From: Zancudomyces culisetae
Taxonomy: Eukaryota > Kickxellomycota > Harpellomycetes > Harpellales > Legeriomycetaceae
Direction of reading: 5' to 3'
Assembly (NCBI GenBank): GCA_001969505.1
Contig: LSSK01000760.1
Span: 1-18,273 of the forward strand
Length of the DNA: 18,273 nucleotides
Shown here: piece by piece, positions 7,235 through 17,588 of the stretch
Position numbering within the stretch: position 1 is the stretch's first letter
How the letters are laid out: each line of letters starts with the position of its first letter
Made by a program: the position numbers and the translations under genes
The notes under the pieces: generated by a model
Databases searched by the model: none
Seen by the model: only the letters and a program-made list of their open reading frames with translations
What the model was told of the DNA's origin: nothing

Positions 7235-10200
7235 ATGGAAGAAATAAAATTACTGCCACAAGGCACATATTACAGGAAAATTAGCGTGGAGGAACAACCC
7301 AAATTGGTAGAGTGGACATTTTCTACGAGTAGAGGAAAAACCTTGTTTGGATTTTATGTCAGGAAGAATGATGAAGTGAATACAACAGGAAGTGAGACTG
7401 GAGAAGGAAAAGCAGCTGCAAGAGGACAAAGCCAGAAAAAAGAGGGCAGTCAAACGCAAAAAAGTTATGAAGAAGAGAAAGAATCTAGAGACACTATAAA
7501 TCAAAACGAAACAAAGGATAAGGGAAAAGAAAAGGAGTGTGAAAAAGAAAAAGAAGACGAAAAGGAAAAGGAGAAGGAGAAGGAGAAGGAAAATGTGAGT
7601 GATAAAAGAGAATCAAAATGGTGGCCCGCTCAGCTGGTATCTGGAAAAAAAGAAATTAAAATGAGTAGTGAGCTTGTGGAAGGTGGATGGAAAGAGATAT
7701 ATGCACCCAAAATATATCAGGCTAGTAAAGGTGCGACAACAATGAGTTACGTTTGTAAGGAAGGAGAGGAATACATGTTGTACTTTGATAACACGTATCC
7801 TGGGAGTCAGCTAAAGCTACTCAAGTTAGCAGTAGCGGTGAAAGTTCCTGCTAGAAGCGATAGCAGGCAGCAATCTAGAAATGATGGCGAGAGAATGGTA
7901 AATACAGAAGAGGATGACCAGCAGAACATGATTAAAGAGGAATGCACGGAGGGAGGAGAAGAAGCACCGGTAGTAGCAACAAAAATATCAGGATGGTTGA
8001 TGAAAAAGAGGAGACTTAGGGCACAAGGATGGGCGCGGCGGTGGGTGTGGATAGAAGGGAGTACGCTGATGTATGCAAACACAGAGATGAAAAACGTAAT
8101 AAGAGGAAAACAGGACCTTACACAAGCTGTAGTTTCGGTAGAAATGGGAAAGCGAATAATAAATATAGACACAGATACAGGAATCATGAGATTTAGATCA
8201 AAACGGGATGTGGAGTTTATTGAATGGGTTCGGGTGATAAAAAAAATCAAGGATGAGTATTCAAAGGCAGTTGTGAGTGGTAGGGGGAAGATACAGGCAT
8301 ACAACGCACTGGAAGGCGCTAGGTGGAAAAATGAGGAATTAGATGATTTAGCAGGAAATCACGAGTACTTTGCGAACCAACTTTCATGGGCCAGGTCATT
8401 GGCAGAACAGTTGCAGTTGCAGTTGCAATTAAATTCACAGCAACAATTGCAATCTGTACTGGTTAGAAATGGTTCACAGAACAAGAGTAATAGTGCCATA
8501 AGCAGTATTGGAAATGTAGGTAGCATAGGCAGTAGCAGTAGTGTCTCAAAAAAAGATTTACTTTTGAGGGATGTTGGGGTAACAAACGTTGTGGGAATAG
8601 CTGGTGGGCTTGGAAGTGCAATTGCAACGAGAGCTCTAGATGTAAATTTGCATTCAACTGATGCAACACAGCCACCAGTAAAACGGCGGTCGGTGTTGAA
8701 TTTATTTACGTTTAATAAAAGCAGGGGTATAGGGGCAAGCACAGGAAATATTAGTGGGGTAGTGATTAGCGAGGATGAGCCGATCCAACAGCAGCAACTT
8801 CAGATATACAATGGGAATAGCGGTCACCAAAACAGCCATTCAATGACGTCAGAGCAGAAGCTGGTGGAGGACCTGTTTGAAACATTTATGAGGCTTGAGA
8901 GCGCAGAAGCCAGAGTATATGCAGAGGCAGAGCGGCTGAAGCGAAATGCAGACACGAGCAATAGGTGTGGAAATAGTGGTGGTACAAAAGTGGATAATAA
9001 AAACATACATGTGAATAAGAGTATAGAACGAACTGTATCGCCTACACATTCAATTTCATCGTTGTTGGACGTGTTCTATGATACGCGGGAGGTGTTTGAG
9101 GTGGAATCAGATCCATCAGAAAGGGAATTCCAGAGTAAAAACCAGAAGAGACATGGGTATGAAGGAAAGCGCAATGTAGATGATTCTGGAGACGATTTTT
9201 ATGATGATGAAGGGGAGGAAATTGACTATGATGACGATGATGATGATGAGGGGGATGAATATGTAGCGACCAAGATGGTCAAGCATCAAGTATCAGATGC
9301 AGTGGTGTACAAGTTGGAGGATACTGGAGACCAAAAAAGACAACGGAGAGACTCAGAAAGGCGCGAGTCTACTGCATCGAAGTCTATATTTAAATTGACA
9401 TCGTCATCGTCATCGTCATCCGTGCGTAACAATGTGACAGAAAAGAAGAAGTTGGAGGGAGTAGAAGAAACAGGATATGCTGAATCACAAACGATTCTTG
9501 GAGATCCAAAGCCGAAAGATACATTTACAATGTTTGTACAGACAGCAGAAGGGGGAGGAGGAGGAGAGATAGTTAGACGGCAAAAATTACCGGTTGTTGA
9601 GACGACCAACTCGATTAACTTTGTATCAATTATGAGGAAAAACATAGGGCGGGATCTGTCACACGTAGCAATGCCATTGGAGATGAACGAGCCACTGAGT
9701 GCAACGCAGGCGCTGTGTGAAGAAATGGAACACAGCTATCTGTTGGATCGAGCAGCAACGATGGATGACAGTATGGATCGGATTATGTACGTGACAGCAT
9801 TTGCAGTGTCATCATACGCACACCGCAAGTTTCGCGTTGGGCGCAAACCGTTCAATCCGCTACTGGGTGAGACGTATCAGTATGTGCGCCCAGATTTGGG
9901 ATTCCGGTTTATTAGTGAGAAGGTGAGCCATCACCCAGTGGTGGTTGCGTGTTATGCGGATTCGCCAAACTACGAGCTGTGGCAGGACGAAAATGTTAAG
10001 ACCAAGTTTTGGGGCAAATCAATTGAATTGATTCGATCATCCGTGGTACACGTGAAGCTGCCAAAGTATGGCGACCATTACACATACAAGAAGGCAAATA
10101 CAGTAGTAAAAGGATTGTTTGCAGGAAATCAAAAATCAATTTCGTTTTGTGGTGAAATAGAAATCAAAAATCACAGCACAGGCGAAACCGTGTCACTAGT

Positions 10201-11167
10201 ATTTAAGGAAGACGGAATGTTTTCGAGCGCACACGACCAGATTGATGCAACAATCCGGTCAAACAAGCCCAATACCAGCGACCGAATTCTTACAGGCAAA
10301 TGGAGTGAGGGACTGTACTGGTTAAAGCCACGCGATGATGGTACAGCAACAACAGATTCAGTTGAGAAAATAGCGCTATTTCAGTTTGGACCCAACGAAT
10401 ATCCCATTCACAGCAATAAATCATATAAAAACACAAAAGCAAACGCGAGTTCGATAACCGCAGGCGATTATTACGGATTCAACGAGTTTGCAATCCAACT
10501 GAACGAGATTACTCCTGACTTAATTCTCGACAAATCACAACCAGACAAATCAAAGGCTAATAGTGGCAAATACTTGTTGGCTCCGTCTGATACCCGGCTG
10601 CGGCCCGACCTGCGATTGTATGAGAATGGTTATGTGAAAGAAGCAGAGAAGCTCAAGAGCAAGTTGGAAGAAGACCAGCGAGTACGACTCCGTGAGTCAC
10701 CCGACTCACAGAAGCCTGCGCCCAAATATTTTAAGTTGTTGACTGATCCGATTTTTCCGGACCTTCAAACGTGGCAGTATACTGGTGGATATTGGGATTT
10801 CCTTAATACAATTAGGGCACAAGCCCAAAATTCGGATCAACAACCAACCCAATTACAATCATCTGGGAAGGCTGATTATCGTGCGAGTAGTGGTAATAGT
10901 AATAGTAAGAGCAAGAGTAATGATGAATTTGTGTTGTGGTGAAGTAGTTAAACTGGTTTTGAATGATATATTATTAACGTTTAGTAAGCACATGAATATT
11001 AATGGTAAATAAAGAATATGAAAATTTTGGACTCTAATATAAATAACTTTTTATTTTCCAGTAAACTAACAGATTTCATCGCAGTTAATGATACTGATGT
11101 TGAAAAGGGAATAATAAATGTGGTCGCTGGAACATGGAGAAAGTTGTGGCAAGGTGCAAGAGACTAA
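7235..11167 (+). CDS. OSH3: Osh3-type oxysterol-binding protein (GOLD-PH-FFAT-like-ORD); probable spliced last exon
   Basis: Osh3-type proteins bind PI4P and act at ER-plasma membrane contacts. Exon 7235-10938 spliced to 11062-11167 gives 1269 residues; reading through instead gives 1235 residues with a stop at 10940-10942. A GOLD-like domain fills about residues 1-195, but residues ~48-125 are a K/E-rich insertion. A PH domain follows at about 250-343 (ISGWLMKKRR...WARRWVWIEG...). A Q/L coiled stretch is near 390-405. VFYDTRE at 613-619 resembles an FFAT motif for ER VAP proteins. An acidic run is near 650-675. The ORD spans about 803-1190, with KPFNPLLGE from 871 and the signature EKVSHHPV at 895-902 (usual form EQVSHHPP). 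The ATG at 7235 leads directly into the GOLD fold, as in Osh3. The upstream frame is open for about 20 codons without another ATG. Yeast Osh3 is about 1000 residues; the excess is low-complexity linker. The gene converges on the chitin synthase. Confidence 0.93.
10939..11061 (+). other. Probable 3'-terminal intron of the OSH3-like gene
   Basis: The possible donor is TG|GTGAAG, overlapping the TGG-TGA stop of the read-through frame. The acceptor is strong: a CTAAT branch-like site, a T-rich tract and TTTTCCAG at 11054-11061. The length of 123 bp matches other introns here. The donor is a weaker GTGAAG form, so splicing may be partial. An AATAAA inside it (11009-11014) could instead end a shorter transcript. 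Confidence 0.5.
11009..11014 (+). terminator. Candidate poly(A) signal AATAAA (short OSH3 form)
   Basis: AATAAA lies 67 bases after the TGA at 10942, inside the proposed last intron. If used, it would produce the unspliced 1235-residue form. Confidence 0.35.
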
Positions 11168-11229
11168 AAGCAGGTGCATGTATCCATTGATGTTGGGATT
11201 TTAGGATTTGTTGGTTAGGTTTTTAGTGA

Positions 11230-11235
11230 AATAAA
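11230..11235 (+). terminator. Candidate poly(A) signal AATAAA (long OSH3 form)
   Basis: AATAAA followed by an A-run lies 63 bases after the TAA at 11165-11167 and 60 bases before the stop of the convergent chitin synthase. The two mRNAs probably have abutting or overlapping 3' ends. Confidence 0.4.
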
Positions 11236-11294
11236 AAAAAAAAGAACAGAGCAAAAATTTTTGATTGTTGACAACCAGGGAGGGATTAAAAGTT

Positions 11295-14200
11295 TTACTC
11301 ATCCAGAAAGCGACTCGCTCTGGTGTAGTTTTTGAGGCTGGGTATAGTTGGTGTAGCTGGGGAACTACCATTGTTGCTACTACCACTGTTGCTGCCAGTG
11401 CCGTTGTTACTATTACTGCCAGTGTTACTGCTCTTTGTACTGTCTGTATCAATAGTTCTGGAAGTTCTACTAGTCCTCTTTGACTTTGTTTTAGATCTTG
11501 ATTTTGGTCTGGAAGCAACCCCTGAAGTATTTTGGCTGGGGTCAGGACTAAGAATGACCGATCGGCTGTTATTAGAAAAATGCTGGGAGCCCATCATCGA
11601 GGCAGAGCCGGGAACGGATGAACGAAAAGATGTCGTGGAATTGGTTCCTGTGAGTCCTGTACTACCTGTAACACCTGTAGTACCAGTGGTACCTGTAATT
11701 CCTGTACCAATAGTTCCAGAAGAAGATGTGGTAAGAACATTTGTGACAGCACTTGGAGGTAGCAATAGAGAAGTGGGAATAGCTGAATAGAAATAAAGCA
11801 GATTTTCAGGAGTAAAGTAACCCAAACTGTCAACGTGGTCAATGATATCAAGCATTAGCATTGATAGGACATAGCTGTCAGAGTTTACGTTCACCGGCTG
11901 GCCAGAAGATGCTTTTTGTTGTTGTTTAGATAAAATAGCATCCTTAACTATGTTTGTAGTGAGGTTAACAATGGGAGCCGTGATTGGAGGCGTAGAAGTT
12001 GGAGTATTAGCATTGGTAGAGTGAACTGCCTCAAATGTAGATCTTATAAGAGTAACAAAATCTGGATTGGTAGAGAGAATAGTTTTGAGTTTAAAACGCT
12101 TTTCGGCTTCAAAATCACACCATCGTTTCATAACAATTGAAGAAGAATCAAATTCTCCAGCAGAAGTGCCGTGATCATTGGTTTTTTCCTTGGTCTCGCC
12201 TTGAACTTTACGTGTTTCGCCCCAACTGAAATCATCGAAATGCCAGTAGGCATAGGCTGGCAATACAAAGTTCCAAATAACCAGAGCAAGTAGATAGATC
12301 AACATCCACCCAACATATTCAATCTTACGTGAAGTCAATCCAATCAGTATAGCCGGTAAACCCAAAATTATGGCCAACAACATCAATGGTAGCCAAGGCA
12401 CAGGTCGAGTAAACGTTGAAATAATACAGAGATACAGCGTAAACATAATGGCAACTGGCAAGACTAAAGTACCAATCAGTTCCATAAAAACTATGAACTG
12501 CATTGAAAAGCAAAAAGTTCCACACAGATCGTTGACCATTACCAACTCCATCAAATTATGAACTGTTGAATTGATCCACCGTCGTCGCTGTGACATCAAC
12601 ACACCAAAACTGTTGGGCACAATGGTTTTGCACACGGCTGCTGGTACAAAGACCATCTTTCGTTTGGGAAAAGTCTTAAGCATGAGTGTGGTTAGGTAAC
12701 GATCCTCACCCAACAGCAACAGATTCTTCTTGTGTAGAGTATCAACCACATTATCGGAATAATGCTCAACAATGTCGGGATTTGCCAAAATAGGTACCCA
12801 ATAACCATGGTAACCTTTGGGAGATTTGATACGATACATACAGAAACAACCAGGAAGACATGTGACACCACCAAAGACTGACTCAAACGCCTTGGCCAAG
12901 TGATGAGCAATATAATACTCGAACACCTGGATCATAGTGGTGAATGACTCGCCCTTGTTAGCAATTTGAGTCTCTCCGCACAGTCCCATAACCAAAGGAT
13001 CTTCCACCAACACGCCGACTAATCGAGCAAGACTGTCAGGATAGACTTTTGTGTCGGCATCAACCATTAATACGGCCTCAAAATTATCAGGAGTAACACC
13101 AGTGATGCTCCAAATGGCATTAAACATTTCATATTCCAATCGAGTCATACGTTCATCAAACGTAGTGCGCTGTAAAAAGCTCATCAAAATAACTTGACTG
13201 TCCCGCTTACCACGGTTTCCTGGTTTTTTATCATTAGCCTCTTCTGGAGTACCACACTTGACCACCAAAACCATTGGTATCCTCTCATGTCTAAGCGATT
13301 CAGGAGAGTTTTCATTAGGCAGGTAGTAACCAGCATATAGCTTGGCCATATTATGACGCTTGGCACCCATTGCAATACTGACATAGGAAAATGGTTGAAC
13401 ATGATCAGGTGGAATCACAAAATCCTGCATCATTGATAAACAAACGTCAGGCGTGCTTAGTTCCTCACCAGCACCTTTAATCAATCCATCACAAATTACA
13501 AACAAGCATTTGTGGCGGGATGAGTATTCGGTTGCAGCTAGCGAGTCTAAAGTAGTTCGAATACCGTGTGAACCCTCAGAATAACACGTAACCAACATAA
13601 ACACCCAAAATGGATCAATATACTGGTCAAAATACTCCATTGGTTGCTGCAAAAGTTGCTGTTGCTGCTGTTGCATCTGAAGCTGTCTTTCGTACACCAA
13701 ACTTTCCTGTTGTAGATCCAGGTTTTGGCTGGCATCTTTAGGCAGGTTTGTGGTCGAAGATTTTTTGTGTCTACTACCATTAATCATGGGTGAGTGTAGT
13801 GGAGACGAGGTACCAGCAGAAGGTGTTGAGGGTCGCCCCGACTCGGAAGGATAATGGGGTTGTGGTAGAGGTGAAGACATGCCAGGTTGGTGTTGGTACT
13901 GGGCAGTGTATTCTAACTGTGGGCTGCCTACATTAGACAAATTGTATTCCGAACCAGTTCGTCGGCCACTATCAGAACCTGAAAAGAACGACGACTGTGG
14001 TTGTTGTGGACTAGATGAATGATAGCTTCCGGCGCCTTGGTCACCAAGATAAGGACTAGAATACCCACTCGAACTACCTGGCCTACTACCAGGATGTTGT
14101 CCGAATGACCCTGTCTGTCGTTGATTGAGATACACCGATAGTGGCGATCCAAATTCTGGGTGAATGCGTGACATTCGATGCAAGTTGGACGAACGGACAC

Positions 14201-15874
14201 CTCGGTCACGGCCGCCTGGTTCTTCGCCTGGAAGCAGTCGCGAGTATCGCGATGTTGTTGGTAAAAACCGACCCTTCTTACGCATTCCAACACCACCTCC
14301 AACACCTGCATCGTCCGTGACTGTGTACTTGGGCACGATTTTTTCGGTTCCGTAATGGGTATTGATGTTTGCCCATCTCTCAATCTCTTCGATTCGCTGC
14401 TTCCGTTGTCTTGCCGTCTCCAGTTTGGCTCGGCCTAATCGCCGTGACATAAACCAATTGAAATATACCGCCATAGCAAATTTCGAAAACACCGCTCCCA
14501 AAATAACCAATAGTGATGCGTACAAGATAACTGTCGATACCAAGCATCCTACAGGTGAAGTGTCGACATATCCTATGGTAAACATCTCTTTCAAACATTT
14601 CCCATATTTACTGTCCATTCTGGAAAGCGTATAAGAAATATCTTTTCCGGCATATTGTCCATCGCTAAGTTTTTCAAACAGTGGTGGCACAATCACGCCG
14701 TCCAAAACCCATTTAATCCGTTTCATGTCCAGCACATATCCGTTGTAGATTACATAATTGTTGCTTTTCGTTTGCACCTCATCCCACACATACGAAATTT
14801 CAGAATATTTTAATGAATTCAGTGCATTGCGTGCCGTGTTTGTATTGTGGCAGCCTACACCTGAAGGATAGTCACTTTTAGGCGCGTCTGTAGAACCCGT
14901 CTCTACTGGGACGCACGGGAATACACTAACCACATTTCCTGCATCATCGGCAAAGTCATCTGCATACCTAAGCACGCTTTTGCACACTGTGTTTGGGTTC
15001 TGAAACATCAATGACAAGTCTTTCATGCTTGCATATACGGGATCTCCCAAAATGTTAACTGCCTCATCTCCTGTCATCTGTGATGGTGGATGTACAAACC
15101 GCGACGCATCGTACGCTCTCCCGTTTACCACCACATATTTGTTACCCATCTCGTTGTGTTTAATTCTGGGGTTTGACCCACACAACACCGCTTGCAATCC
15201 AAAGGTTAGAAAGCCAACCAATGAACAAATCATCAGAATTATCATAATCAGCCCCATTTTTTCCCGCCATGCCACCCGGCTCTCTTGCAAATCAAACCCG
15301 CATTTTTTGAGCAGGAAATCAGGTGCCCAACACGAAACTACATTATAATATATTTTCCATGCACTCAGTCTCTGTTTCTTCTCATACTTCTTCCTACCAC
15401 CTGCCGGCCTTCTACTAATTATCTTTCCTTCTTGCGCCCGTTCAGTCATTCTGGGTGTCTTTTTTGTTATATCCATGGGATTACTCATTACCCGCTGTTG
15501 CACCCCTTCCTGTTTGTACATTCCCGTCTCTGGGTTTTTCTCGTGTCTGATACGCTGCAGCCGCACTGCCTCCCGAGCCCTGACTCTCTCATCGTATTCT
15601 TCTGGTACTATGTCTTGGTGTCTATATGCTATGTCCTGATCTTCTGTTATATTTAATAGTGGGCCTCCTGTATATTCTGGCATGTTGTTATATCCTATAT
15701 GTTAAATACACATTTTCGTTTTTCATTTTTCATTTGCCTGCTTGTTTAATGTTTATTTTTCAAGTTATTTTGATTAAGATTTATCGTGTGTCTCTTACCT
15801 GAAAAGTTTTGATCCATATTAGCACCTCGCCCTGAATAGGGCCTTCTGGAGTACTCATTATTATTATTATTCAT
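11295..15874 (-). CDS. CHS3: Class IV (Chs3-type) chitin synthase with extended low-complexity C-terminus
   Basis: This is a plasma-membrane processive glycosyltransferase (GT2) making chitin from UDP-GlcNAc. Exons 15874-15799 and 15694-11295 encode 1491 residues. The first exon (MNNNNNEYSRRPYSGRGANM...) joins in phase to YNNMPEYTGG; an in-frame TAG precedes its ATG. KIYYNVVSCWAPDFLLKKCG and the first membrane segment (~172-197) are class IV hallmarks, followed by a cytochrome b5-like segment (VVVNGRAYDASRF, ~210-226) and membrane segments near 404-440. Catalytic signatures follow in order: LVTCYSEG (~725), VICDGLIKGAG, VDADTK (Asp904), LGEDRYLT (1022-1024) and QRRRW (1061-1065, chitin synthase signature). 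A membrane cluster comes next, then DDFSWGETRKV. A Q-rich run near 700 and a Ser/Pro/Gly linker (~500-660) precede the catalytic domain. The last ~280 residues are Ser/Thr/Asn-rich with a Gly-Thr repeat. No myosin head is present, which excludes class V/VII. All catalytic motifs are intact. Confidence 0.97.
11640..11720. repeat. Gly-Thr coding repeat in the chitin synthase tail
   Basis: On the minus strand the codons spell units of the type GTGITGTTGTTGVTGSTGLTG; on the plus strand this appears as repeated ACCTGTA/GTACC-like 9-mers. It lies in the disordered C-terminal tail and may vary in length between strains. Confidence 0.7.
13630..13690. repeat. Glutamine-rich coding tract before the chitin synthase catalytic domain
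   Basis: CAG/CAA-rich codons on the minus strand encode LQMQQQQQQLLQQPM, just before the FWVFMLVTCYSEG start of the catalytic domain. Such tracts are common in flexible cytoplasmic linkers and prone to slippage. Confidence 0.7.
15695..15798 (-). other. Intron 1 of the chitin synthase gene
   Basis: On the minus strand the donor is TTTTCAG|GTAAGAG and the acceptor TTTAACATATAG|GATAT; length 104 bp. Splicing joins G + GA into a Gly codon and keeps the frame open from ATG 15874 into the main reading frame. The glycine- and asparagine-rich sequence is continuous across the junction. Confidence 0.85.
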
Positions 15875-16832
15875 AACTATATACTTTGACTATTTTGTTT
15901 ATTTATCCCTTTATAATCTGTGTATGTGTGTGTATTAGTTTATCCTCCTCTATTTCTGTACTCCCTATTTAGGTTTAACGAGTTTTTTTTTCTGTTTAGA
16001 TATTTAATCAGATATAATATAGAAATAAACAAAGGCAGAAATAAAAACAAAAGAGTCTACGCTTTCTTCTTGTCACTATCCCCCCACCATATAATGCTGT
16101 TACTAATAATATGCCATCAATAGCAATATCACCGTCAACAATATTTCATAAATATATTTTTGTTTCCACTTGCCTACTAGTTTGTTGATAATCCCACTTT
16201 TGTGTTTCAATGTTATATCCCCTATTTTTTTTCGCTTATCAACTTTAAAAGTAGCACTGTTTCTCTGGTTCCTGAACCCTCTGAGTTTGGCTGTCTTTAT
16301 TTGTCTTATTCCGTGGCTTTTTTTATCTTACAACACAGTTTTATATTATTATTTCTATCCTTTCTATAAGTATTGACTTTTGGTATGTATTTGACTGCTC
16401 AAAACTATAACCATATCCTCAACTAGTATTTCATTTATTGGATCATAAATCCAATATGGCAAAGTACGTAATAACAATAATGATCGTAGCCGCTGGTATT
16501 GTGATATTAGAATGATCGGAAATGATATATCAGTTAATAGTGTAAAAAAAAAGAACAAGAAACAAAAATATAAGTTTTAATTAAACTTTGAAGCTTATGC
16601 AGCTATAAAAAGATTTGTGACTTTTTTGGTTTTAAAAAAAAAAATGAACTCCAAGCTCTTCCGATTAACTTTTGTGTATTATTAGTAATATATTTGGTAA
16701 CTCAATCTTTTTTTCTCGTTCTACCACTGTGTAACAAGTGTTTAATTTTAAATCTGCTAATAATCCTCTATATTTATTTATTTCCGTTTTTTTATTTATA
16801 GTTCCAATGACCATCCATCATCAACTACCACT

Positions 16833-16853
16833 CACACCCACACCCACACCCAC
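16833..16853 (+). repeat. CACACC hexamer microsatellite
   Basis: About three and a half copies of CACACC followed by related CACATCCACG. It sits in a C/T-rich segment (about 16800-16970). It is too short and isolated to be a telomeric array. Confidence 0.7.
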
Positions 16854-17472
16854 ATCCACGTAAACATGCTCATTCAACTCTTGTCCCACTCTCGCTTTTA
16901 TTGCTACTCCCACCATCACCCATCTCTACGCTTCTTTTCATCTTTTTCCCCTCCCCCTCTCCAAAATTTAGTCAAATCAGAAATCGTTTTTATTCCATAA
17001 GCAAATTAAGCATGTTTTTTATTTCTATAATTGCCATCGTTTTTTGTTTTCATATGATACCACTTAACTTTTGATTAATTTTTGAAATCCCATTTTGTTT
17101 TGGTGTTTTAAAATTACCAACCAGACATCATCGCGCTTTTGTGGAAGGACTCTTTTCTTTCTGTTTTTTTATTTATTTTGGTTTCCCCCCCTCCTTTAAT
17201 CCTCTTTCCACCATATCGATTTGCAAGTTTTCAAAATCAACACATTTTCTATTTTGATAAAAAAAAAAATTTCACCAAATCTCACTTTCCCTTTATTTCT
17301 TTTATTACATAAACATAAAAAAATTTTTTTTATCCAGCAAATTGCATCTCGTATTTACTCCAAAAGAATAAAAAAAACTTGTGTTCATCCTCAATTTTTT
17401 TTTTCACCATGCGTGTTATTGCGTTTATAAATCCACTTGATGTCCTCTTTGTACATTTTTCAATTCAAATTG

Positions 17473-17588
17473 TATTATCCAATCACCATTTTATAAACCA
17501 CAAGGCGCTAAATAAATAAACAAATAGCTATCTAGCACAAATATTGGATAATAAAATATGCGCCTGATTTTTATTTTTACACCTTGTG
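17473..17588. repeat. Interleaved inverted repeats
   Basis: TATTATCCAAT at 17473-17483 is an exact reverse complement of ATTGGATAATA at 17543-17553. CACAAGG at 17499-17505 pairs with CCTTGTG at 17582-17588, and GGCGC at 17504-17508 pairs with GCGCC at 17560-17564. The pairs interleave rather than nest, so no single hairpin forms. CCAAT boxes lie within the first pair. Confidence 0.4.

Noticed and set aside
7807-8304. Minus-strand 165-residue frame, and other minus frames between 7250 and 9645
   Set aside because: They are antisense to the Osh3-type reading frame, rich in Ser/Leu/Phe as expected from A-rich coding DNA read backwards.
11332-11790. 152-residue plus-strand frame inside the chitin synthase gene
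   Set aside because: It is the antisense shadow of the Gly/Thr/Ser-rich tail codons (L/V-rich composition) with no domain of its own.
16833-16853. CACACC array as a telomere or subtelomere signal
   Set aside because: Only three to four units, inside ordinary spacer, with no terminal array.
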